NCBI GenBank assembly: GCA_032622095.1
Contig: CP136064.1
Coordinates: forward strand, 7,243,512 to 7,307,511
Source: Siphonodentalium dalli
Lineage: Eukaryota > Mollusca > Scaphopoda > Gadilida > Siphonodentaliidae
DNA: 64,000 nucleotides
Reading direction: 5' to 3'
Positions 49,601 to 61,600 of the stretch are shown piece by piece. How positions within the stretch are numbered: position 1 is the stretch's first letter; the number at the start of each line of letters is the position of its first letter. Under the pieces are notes generated by a model. That model was not told where the DNA came from. It did no database searches and was given only the letters and a program-made list of their open reading frames with translations. Made by a program: the position numbers and the translations under genes.

Positions 49601-52600
49601 ATAAATTTTATCCAAGGAACAATAACAATCGCCCTTTCCAGAACAATAATAAGTACAACAGTGCCGATTATCATGATGTCTCTTTTTCCAATGGTACTTA
49701 TGCCGGGCATCAGTTTGGTCGAAATTCCACTTATTGGTCCAATAAATACTAAATCATTAAATTAGATATATTTGATCTAATAGTGTATCTATCGTGTGTG
49801 AATTGGTTTAATTAATATTTTTTTTGAGAATGTTTAACTTAAAGGTTGGATCGTGGAACATTCATGGTCTGATTGAAAATGTTGCCGGTGATCGGAACTC
49901 TAAAATTTGTCATTCTGAAGTCGTCAATTTGATAAAGGATCATGACATATTTGCAATGATTGAGACACATTTAACTCCGCAATTGGCCAATTTAGTGAAC
50001 TGTAATGGATATTCTTGTAATAACATATTTAGACCGAAAGGGTATAAAAAGGGTAGGTACTCCAGTGGAATATCAATTTTCATTAATAAAACGATTAGAG
50101 CAGGTGTTCGCTATATGCCAAATAAATGAGTGATTACCAATGGATTTACACTAAACAAATCTTGTTTCCATACTGACAAAGACATTTTCATTTGTTTTTT
50201 ATATGACAGCCCCGAAAAGTCAACATATTCTTCAGAAATTGACATATTAACTGCAATTGAAAATGATCTGGCTGATTTTTCACAGAAGGGTAGCTGTTTA
50301 TTAATGGGATATTTTAATGGACACACAGGAAATCTTCCTGATTTCAGCTTAGACAGTGAAAAAGATGTTAACTATATTTCTTTGCCAAATAATTATTCAT
50401 GTGGGGTACATTCTTATAGAAACAATTCAGATACTCGTCCGCCAGATGAAAGGGGAAAATGTTTGCTTCAATTATGCATATCAAGTAAATTAAAAATATT
50501 AAATGGTAGAAAAATTGGAGACATTCTCGGAAAAGCAACATGCTATCAAATGAATGCAAACTCACCTTCAACAGTCGATTATTGTTTAGCTGACCAAGAC
50601 TTATTCAATATAATTACTAGTTTTAATGTAGGAAATTTCACAATTTACTCAGACCATTGCCCTCTGTCGTGGACAATGCAGATTAATAAACTTCGCTTTA
50701 ATACTTCTGATGATAGAGAGTATAAACTCTCTCCGTTACCAGGAAAAATTATCTGGGATATTAAGAATGAAAACAAATTTATTAGAGCCTTGGATTGCCA
50801 TAAAATAAATACATTCATGAATGATTCATACACGGCTGACCAATTTGGTGTTGAACAATCAGTTGATTCTTTCAATACTATTTTAATGTCGGCAGCTAAA
50901 TCAACCATGAAATACAAATTATCTTCAAAAAACAGAGCATCTCGTGATAAAATTTCATCTAAAATCATCATAAATTGCCATACTCTTGTAGAGATCTTTC
51001 AAAGACTACCAAAAGGTTAGCCAGAGAAATGTATCAACATCTAAGTGATAAAACACGTCGCGTTAAATACTATTCTGCACGAAAAGATCTGAAAAAGCAA
51101 ATAAAATTCCACATGAAGAAAACTAAGCAAGAGATTGTAGATAAAATTCTCTGCATGGCGGGAAAAGACCCAAAAACTTATTGGGATCTCATTTCAAAAC
51201 TACAAAATAAGGCATCACAAGAAACTTTTAATAACATTGATGTTGTTCACTTGGGTAGAATACTTTAAACAATTACTTAATCCATCAAACAATAAATGTA
51301 CTGAACAAAACAAATCCAACTTAGAACAGAGTGCTCAAATATTCAATGAATTGTCATTTGCTATTAAAATGAAGAAATCAGTGTGGCCATAAAAAAAACT
51401 ATCAAATAATAAAAGTAGTGGTTTGGACTGTATTTTAAACGAAATGCTAAAATGTGGCTCTAGTGTTTTATTACCACTCTTGAATAAATTATTTAACCTT
51501 ATCCTCAATACAGGTGTTTATCCAAAAATATGGAGTTCCAGTATACTAAAACCAATTTTTAAAAGTGGAGATTGTGAGGATCCAGGAAATTATAGAGGTA
51601 TATCAATAATTAGCTGTGTAGGGAAGTTATTTGGGTCTATATTAAATGAGAGATTAATGAGATTCAGGGGGAAAGGGAAAAGTAAATCAGTATATCAGAT
51701 TGGATTTGAAAAAGGTAAACGTCCTTCTGGTCATGTGTTTACTCTTAAATCACTTATAGATAAGTATGTGATGAAAAAAAAAGAGTATAAAATCTGAACC
51801 TCTATTTGTTTGTTTTATTGACTTAAAAAAAGCATTTGACAGTGTTTGGCGTGATGGACTTTTTAGAAAGGTGTACAGCAACAACATCAGTTCTCAAGTA
51901 ATCAATTTGATCAAAAGTATGTATAACTAGAATGCACTCACTGGAGCTGCCTATACTTGCGCCCATCACACATCACACAGTTTGGCATGTTGTGTGGTGT
52001 CTTGCCAACAACAGTTTGAACCACGGGTGCTGGCCCCTCGTTTGAGAGATCGATAACAAAAATCTAGATATCAAATCTCTGTTCATCCATCGCTGAAATA
52101 GTTGTGTGTACGGACATAATATCCCTGTTATGATGATATGGACCCCAGTTGGCTGCATATTAGGAACGATAAATCTATCCGATCTAATTACAGGTGAGAC
52201 ATATTGGTAGTGTTTTTTACCTGTTAACCAACTATCAGATTTAGGCCACTCCTATGCATGGTGTATTATCTACATGTATATTACGTGAGGACCTTGATGG
52301 GGATAGCTTCAGTCTTGAATGTTAAAGTGACACACTGCGCTCGCTCTTCGTGTGAACGATGTATTATCTACATGTATATCACGTGATGACCTCGCTGAAC
52401 GATGGGCAGCTTCCGCCCTGAATATTAAAGGGACAAAATGCACTCAGTATTTGAATATCTCTCACGGGGGGATGATTGTTAAAGTGACACAAGGCACTCA
52501 CTATGGGTGAATGTTGAAGTAACACTAGGCACTCACTGTGGGATAATGTTAAAGTGACATTTGCATTGAAAACTTCAAAAACTTCAAACGCGTTGACGTG

Positions 52601-55600
52601 CGCGTTACTAGGACTGACCCGCAGTCGCAGTTTATAAGGGTATACGTCTTGGATGGTAATTTGGAAGTTTTTGAAGTTTTTGAAGTTTTTGAAGTTTTTG
52701 AAGTTTTTAAAAAATTTGAAATTTTTGAGGTTTTTGAAATTTTTGAACTTTTTGAAATTTTGGAAATTTTTGAACTTTTTGAACTTTTGAACTTGGAAAT
52801 TTTTGAACTTTTGGAAATTTTGGAAATTTTTCAATATTGTTCATTTATGAACGATTTATTACCAAAATAAAACCAGATAACAATGCAAATTAAGTATATA
52901 TGTGGATTTAAATTACAATTGATTCAACCATTTCATATTAGCGCGTGTTCATTTTTTACAGTATGTACTTCCGGTATGACGTAACATATTCACGGAAGGA
53001 AGGAAGGAAGGATAAACAGACATCCGAGCCGAAAACATTACTTGCGTCCAGCATGGACTGGCGCAAGTAATAACACTCAAACAGCTATAAAACTACCAAA
53101 TGGCTTAACATAATTCATACCATCTTCTACTGGTGTGAGGCAGGGCTGTAATCTTGAGTCCTACGTTATTTAATCTTTATGTAGATGATATTGCAGACAT
53201 ATTCAGTGGTCAATCTAAATTTGATGCCCCTTCCCTCTTAAAAAAGCAAGTAAGTTGTCTAATGTATGCCGATGATATGATCTTAATTAGTAGATCTCCT
53301 AAAGGTCTGAAAAATTGTTTAGGGTCATTTGAAAATTACTGTTCTCAGTGGTGTCTTGACGTTAACCCGAAGAAATCAAAAGTTATGCAAATTTCTAAAG
53401 GGGGTCAATTAAGTAAGGAATCATTTATGATAAACGGAACAGTTCTTGACTGTGTTCATGAATACAACTACCTCGGTCTAACTATTTCCTCCGCCGGCAC
53501 TTTTTCAAAAGCAATTTATAATCTTAAAAACAAGGCCAACAAGGCAATATTTGCTTTAAAATAGTGTGTTTTCAATAATAACTTACCTCCAAAATTAAGC
53601 TTAGAGCTTTTTGATAAAACTATTATACCTATTTTAACTTATGGTTGTGAAGTTTGTGGGTCTTACTGTGACAATATTGGTGACAGGTTAAATCCTACTT
53701 CCTTAACAAATCACTATGATAAAGATGTATATGAAAAATTAGCATTAAGTTTCTATAAAAATATATTGGGTATTAATTTAAAAGCATGCAACCTGGCAGC
53801 TAGGGGTGAACTAGGCCGGTTTCCAATTACATTTGACATTTGCAGACGTGTAATACGGTATTTTTTCCGTTTATGTAGTAGTTCACATGACAGCCTCATT
53901 CATGTGGCATATTTATGTAATCATAATACTATAAATAAAGTGCAAATTACTTGGCTTACCAGTTTTAAAACAATCCTAATCAATTGTAATCTGGATGAAG
54001 TATGGCATAACCAATATTCTAAAATGCCCAAAAAAACTGAGAATGACATTATAAAGAATTTTAAATCATGTTTTGTTAATCAGTGGCAATGACAAACAGC
54101 TAACTCAGACAAACTCAAAAGAACATATGGTATAATAAAAAAAGAATTTAAATTAGAAAATTATCTATCTCATATGTAACCGCAATGTAGACGGTCTTTG
54201 TCCAAAATAATGACAAGTGCTCACTCATTACATATTGAAACTGGAAGACATAAGAGGCCAAATAAAACTGCGGAAAATAAAAGGACATGTGATTTATGTA
54301 CAAATGACATTGAAGATGAACAACATCTAATTTTGTCTTGTAAAAAGTATTCATATGACAGGAACATTATGTTCAACTCATTAAATGGTTTCATACCTGA
54401 ATTTAATAACATGTCTGATATTGAAAAGATGATATTAATCTTATCAAGTAATGATGCTGATATATGTATCATTGTTGAAAAATGTATTGAAAAGATAATT
54501 GATCTCAGAGGTCATATTTGAAGCCCAGTGCATGTATATGTAGTTAATGTGACAATTAGATAATTGTTACTTATACACGTTCACATTTTGTTTTTTGTTG
54601 TTTTTTTTTGTGTGTGTGCACATGTGTTTATCAACAAACAAAAACAAAAACTAAAACAAAATAGAAAACAAAAGAAAAGAGAAGTTGATATGACATTTAT
54701 CAATCTAGATTTCCGACCACCTGTTACTCACATGTTACTGTATTTACATTTTACATTTAATTACGCTTTCATCATCATTGTTATTATTATAATTTATAGC
54801 CAAATGTGATATGTATGTTTCGTCATGAACTATTAATAAAACTTCAAACTTCAAACTTCATTGTTGATGTCTTTGAAAAATATTCAAAAAAAGAATTTTG
54901 AAATTTCCAGGCGAGATATCTTTCTGCTATTTTCGAGCAGGTTATGCTGGAGGTTCCCGGAACGGAATAAGCTAATCACAATTGTGGCTATGAAGAGACG
55001 ACTCCGTGTATAATAATGCTCAAACATTTAAATCCATGCCAATGGAAATGTTGAGGGATTTCAATTTTATTCTCTGTTGAACGTGCTCTTGCGCTGCATC
55101 CGTTGTTTGACTTAACAGTGGCATATTTACAGATCGCAATGAATCATATTCACAGCGGAATGTGCTCAATTGATGTATCCGTTTATCGACCTAATAACGG
55201 CATATTTTCAGATCCCAGTTATTGCTGACCTACCTGTTTAATGGCATACCGATGGTATATTTCCAGATCCCAGTTATTGCTGACCTACCTGTTGGTCGTA
55301 GTCTCCAGGATCACATCTCAATCTTCAACAGTTTCTATCTCCGAAACACGTCGACGACCTACATTAACGCCAAATGGCGGGAAGTCAAATCTCTTATGGA
55401 ATACATTGGCTACAAATCAGGTGAGTGGTATATATCATCGCTACCTATGTGGTGTATGTAAGAGGTGAAAACTTACCGACGTCTTTGAACATACTATATA
55501 TGACTGTTCGCATCTTTGAGCATCGCAACTCGTCCGAGGAAAAACTATTGTGTGCCTGTTTGAACACACTGGACACTAGAACATCATTAGATATGTTGAG

Positions 55601-58600
55601 TGAGGGAGAGAGAGAGAGAGAGAGAGAGCGAGTGATATCCCCGTTTTAATATCGCTAACATTGTCTAAAATGCATACTCAATTCATATATATAAGCATGT
55701 TATACCCTTGGTGGTGGTTCAAATATTTTGCTACCACATATTATTGACATTTTGTAGATTGTAATTTGCGCATGTACATATTGATCATGAATTCATACAT
55801 TTCCCTTCCATGTACATTGCACAGGTCCATTCTCTACACCAGGCGTACAAGGATATTTATTTTACAAAACTAAGAAGGAACTGAAGAGTGGCGATATCCA
55901 AGTTATTCTGCTCGTTCCACCAACTATAGAGCGATGGGAATTTAGCGACTACTACAATTATGATGAACAGGTATATAAAGCTAATATATAAATGTTTCAT
56001 ATAATAAGCGAGTTCTATACAACAAACATTACCAAAGGAATTCGAAAATATTAAAGTAACACATACTGGCAAATTAAGATGTTATGCCACTATATACAAA
56101 GCATTCACAATGCATACTTATCTGACCTTTAACATTCCAGTAAGAATAAGACCTTTTAAGGAAACAAAACAAAAATCCGCCTAAGCACATCTCCGCTACT
56201 TACTGAAACAGGACTTTACCACACACGCAAAAACTGGACGAAGAACACCGAATTTGTTTTGACTGTCCGAACAGGAAAAAGGAAGATGATAAGCACGTAA
56301 AGACATATTATGTACTTGTTCGGGTGCGTGAAACTGATAAGTTAGAATTCGGTTGCATGCCAACTTGAGGAATGTAGCATTCTACCAACATCACCGAAAA
56401 TCTCAAGCAAATAGATCGTACCACTCCATAGAAAACATCGTCCGAAATACGCTAAATTGTTAATATTTACTACTTGTATCGGGACGTATCTATCGGCGAT
56501 AAACTAACGTAAACATTTCGCGATCGGCAGTCACTGCATATAATTAATATATAAGATTGGCGATGTGTGTTGTCAATTTAGATATAATATTTGTAAAAGT
56601 AACTACTTTGAACAATATTCTCCATTTCTATTTGATTTGATAACCCTGCCGGAGTGTTTCACTTCACTTTAAGAACAAAATATAAAGAATTATTCTCAAG
56701 CAAAATTGAAGAAACAAATATTTGTTCGCTTCTCAATCCAACATCATTAAATGCGTCAACACAAACTGGGAAATTCATGTCTGAGGCCTGAGGGTGCGAA
56801 ATGACAATTCACAAAATACTGGAACATGTTGACAGACAATTGATATTTTTTTCATATTCTTCATTGTTTAATTATTGTTACATGCTCTTTATCATTGATT
56901 GATGATGCAAACATGTTGTGTCATGTGCATATCTTAAAATAAATGATTTAAATGTTCATATTGCGATCGGAGTGACACATTGACACAGCAGAGATCTAGT
57001 TTGGAAATAAGTCCGGTTTTCTTACATATCAGGGTTAAAACCACGACCTCGTCATCTATCCCATACCAGCGAGGATATCCTTAAATAGTGAGCCCTTCCG
57101 CCGAGAATTTATCACTTACAGCGAGGATATCCTTAAATAGTGAGCCCTTCCGCCGAGAATTTATCTCTTATAATGACAGTTGTATGAGTTTCAGTACAGT
57201 TTACGCTTCTGATTTCAAAACTATTCGGAATGAAATTGGTGGAGTTGATGTCTTGTCTTCCATTCCTTTGTAACAACCAGCGCAATAATGGCTAAGTTTG
57301 CATTGTTCATTTTGTTGGGTGTGGAGATGCCCATATCTATTAATATGAGGATACCTTGTTTTTATCAAGGTCATCAAATAATCGACGTATATCCACATAC
57401 AATTACAATAGAGTTATTCCTCTTGCTATGCGTGTAAAGTTATGTTATCAGCTCTGAATTTCAATGAGTGCCGGCAACATATTTTACTTTCATCTAGGTG
57501 GCGGGAGCAATAGAGCGTGGTATGAAGAGAACGCACTATGGATCTACCTATCTCTATTTGACAACAGTTCTGGTGAAGCCCCACAGCACAGGAACGATAA
57601 CACTAAATTCTACGGACCCGTTTGTTTATCCAGATATAAACCCTCACTACTTAGAAGACGAGAGGGACCTGAAAACATTTTCTGAAGGTGAGCGCCACGT
57701 ATGCTGTTCGATCTGCATCGAAAGAGATATCCAAAAGAAAGTACATTGCTCGTGATACATGTATACAATGTTCTTCATTTTTCACAAAACGATAATACCA
57801 TTATGTATATATCAAACTGCCATCAAATAGTTAATCAACATCGTTTAAATGGCCATTCAGATTTGTCTTACAAACTTAATGTGTTTGACCACACTGTTAT
57901 AAAGTGTATAAAGGGGGATGCACAATGTTAGTAAACTTAATGTGTTAGTAAACTTAATGTGTTTGACCACACTGTTGTAAATGTTTCGCAAAAAATACAC
58001 AAAATCAAGAGGATTACAATAAATAAATATGGGGTTTATATGGTTTAAGACACATTGCGATTGCATACCTGGCTGTCTTCTGTTGGGATATGAACCAGTC
58101 TGGCATTGTATCCTTTGTTATAACTGAGACTGGATGTGATTGGCGCCTGTCGCCACAGACATAATGGGGAAGCAATTTCGTGCTACACTTTTCAATGGTA
58201 AACTAGAAATGAGAAAGTCTTAAATATATTTGGTTTAGTAGTCCAGAAGCATCTGGGCAGGTACGAAGAGTCACTGCTTCGACATCCCAACTTATAACAG
58301 TGTTATCATGCTTCGACATTCCACCTTATAACAGTGTTATCATGCTTCGACATCACACCTTATAACAGTGTTATCATGCTTCGACATCCCACCTTATAAC
58401 AGTGTTATCATGCTTCGACATTCCACCTTATAACAGTGTCATAATGCTTCGACATCCCACCTTATAACAGTGTTATCATGCTTCGGTATTCCACCTTATA
58501 ACAGTGTTATCATGCTTCGACATCCTACCTTATAACAGTGTTATCATGCTTCGGCATCCCACCTTATAACAGTGTTACCATGAGTCGACATTCCACATTA

Positions 58601-61600
58601 TAACAGTGTGATCATGCTTCGATATCCCACCTTATAACAGTGTTATCATGCTTCGACATCCCACCTTATAACAGTGTTATCATGAGTCGACATTCCACAT
58701 TATAACAGTGTTATCATGCTTCGACATCCCACCTTATAACAGTGTTATCATGCTTCGACATCCCACCTTATAACAGTGTGGTCATGCTTCGACATTCCAC
58801 CTTATAACAGTGTTATCATGCTTCGACATCCTACCTTATAACAGTGTTATCATGCTTCGACATTTTACAGTTGTCGCCCGTTGTCGAGGGAGACATTGAG
58901 ATTTGTCACCCGCTCGAGAACGGAATGTCTCCCGAGGAGCGAAGCTCCGAGGGAGCCATTCCGTTCTCGAGCGGGTGACAAATCTCAATGTCTCCCGAGA
59001 AGAAGGGCAACAACTGTTTTGTTATCCGATTATACCACATAAAATAGCCTTGTCATCCACACGCACGATGTTGCACTGATCGAGTCATGAGTGCTTTCTT
59101 TCCCGATTATGTATATTTTCAGTAACTACTTATCGTCCCATATGATTTATGTTCCATAAACGATAGTCAAGCTGTTAAGCGTTTGATAATCCGTGTTTAT
59201 TTACGATCATTTTGGTGGTCAAATCGTCAATATCGGTCCATGCAATGTAAACCAATAAGCCATATAGTATGTTCTCGTCTTCTGCAATGTGGCATATTCA
59301 ATGTCGTCTTGTGCGCGCAATTTACTCGCGATGTTCATTTCATAAAGGTCTTCCCCGAAAGATATTGGGAAGTTGTCAATTTCATTAATGTACATTCATA
59401 TGTGTCAGTGCTCATGGCGATCCTCACATAAAATACCTTTATGATCACATTGCAGACATCGCGGAGGGTAAGCGTACAGTACCATTCATTCGCGACAAAC
59501 GTATGCATTACGTTGTCTACCAGTGAACATTTATAACCAACCAACCTAAAGGGATCCTCTCTTTTAATCTTGCATCATAATGTCGACAGGCACAAATTGA
59601 ATCATCGAGATGTTTCGATGTAAAAAGTAAATAATAACGCTTGTCCGATAAAAGTATCAACTTAAAACTTAAGAATATATTAGTGTTCACTAAATATATG
59701 CAAATTAGCAAACACCACAACTGGTGTCTTTTGCGAATCCGTGGGGTATATAAGATCTATGATTTTTTAGTACGTTGTAGTGATGCGAAGTAGATGAGTT
59801 ACTGCAGTGTGTGTTTGGAGATATTCTTGCAATATAACATCAGGCGGGCGACAAAAACAATGTATCCCGGGTCAGCGGGCGACAGTGTGATTTGTCGCCC
59901 GGCACGTGACAGCACATGGGCCAATCAGAAGGGTGGAAAATAGGGAGGAGGATAACAATCCACATTATAACAGTGTGGTCATGCTTCCACATTATAGCAG
60001 TGCTATCATGCTTCGACATTCCACATTATAACAGTGTTATCATGCTTCGACATTCCACCTTATAACAATGTTATCATGCTTCGACATTCCACCTTATGCA
60101 TTGTTATCATGCTTCGACATGCCACATTATAACAATGTTATCATGATTCGACATTCCAGTGATTCCACCTTATAACAGTGTTATCATGCTTCGACATTCC
60201 ACCTTATAACAGTGTGGTCATGTTTCGACATTCCACCTTATAACAGTGTGGTCATGCTTCGACATTCCACTTTATAACAGTGTGGTCATGCTTCGACATC
60301 CCACCTTATAACAGTGTTATCATGCTTCGACATTCCACCTTATGACATTGTTATCATGCTTCGACATTCTACATTATGACATTGTTATCATGCTTCGACA
60401 TTCCACATTATGACATTGTTATCATGCTTCGACATGCCACATTATAACAATGTTATTATGCTTCGACATTCCAGTGATTCCACCTTATAACAGTGTTATC
60501 GTGCTTCGACATTCCACCTTATAACAGTGTGGTCATGTTTCGACATTCCACCTTATAACAGTGTGGTCATGCTTCGACATTCCACTTTATAACAGTGTGG
60601 TCATGCTTCAACATTCCACCATATAACAGTGTTATCAGGATTCAACATTCAACATCATTACATTGTTATCATTCTTCGACATTATACCTTATAACGGTGG
60701 CATCATGCTTCGACATTCCACGTCATAAAATCTCTAAGTATGCATTAACACAATAGGCCGAATCTGGCCAATTATTAAGATTTGTACTAAAATTGACAGT
60801 TCTAGTATACGTGACATGTTTGTATTGTCCCACACATTATTGTCGCTTTAACATCGAACCTCTGAAATCGGACAAATAATAAAACCTTCTTGTGAGAGCG
60901 TGTGGAAGCCTAGACATAACAAACAGAAACAGAAACACATAATTAATGGACTATATATAAAGAGCGTTTTTATTCAACTCGGTTGGAACACAATAGCTGT
61001 TAGTGCTTAATATACCATGCATAGGTATATACATGTATATCTTACTTGGGCGAAATTAACTTCATTTTACGGTATATATGGTAAACTCGGTATCCAATAT
61101 ATCGAAGGACGTGGGGCTTTCTTCCTTACTTTATTTCATCTTTCTGACTGATTCTGAAACTGCCTATACAACATGCTGCTCTGCCTATCATTAGCTTATG
61201 TCAGCTTCCGGTGGTACCTCTTATCGTGGACTCAAGTGTCATTGTGCATCCCCCTTTTATTCACATATTCTTTATTTGTGGCAAGAACTAATCGCGATAA
61301 TCAAAATGACAATCACTCCGACAAGGTGGCTCAAAATCAGCGTATAAGCATGGCGTTCTGTGGTGCCATTTTGGATATATAATTGATGATAATACGTGTA
61401 ACAAGTAATCTCTATATTCACCAAAGGTCCAATGTCCAGTGCAATGCCGGGTAACCCTGCTAGTACTAAATATATATAAATGTATATATCTGTTTCCCCA
61501 GGTATCAAATTTACATATGACCTAACACATACCGAAGTGTTTACGAAACTTGGGGTGGAGCCTGTCATCGAACGACTGCCACCATGTGCGCATCACGTGA

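Larger units (their letters stand above)
49423..54862 (+). mobile_element. second non-LTR retrotransposon, LINE 2 (decayed, interrupted)
   Basis: In order: an ORF1-like Asn-rich C-terminus, APE endonuclease, RT, thumb and a C-terminal CCHC-like segment, then AATAAA near 54834 and a 7-bp tandem tail (AACTTCA)n to 54862. It carries stops and frameshifts and a 1.14-kb insertion (51928-53069) within the RT. The 5' end is not defined. It is a different lineage from LINE 1 by sequence. It lies in gene 2 intron 6, same strand. Confidence 0.85.
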
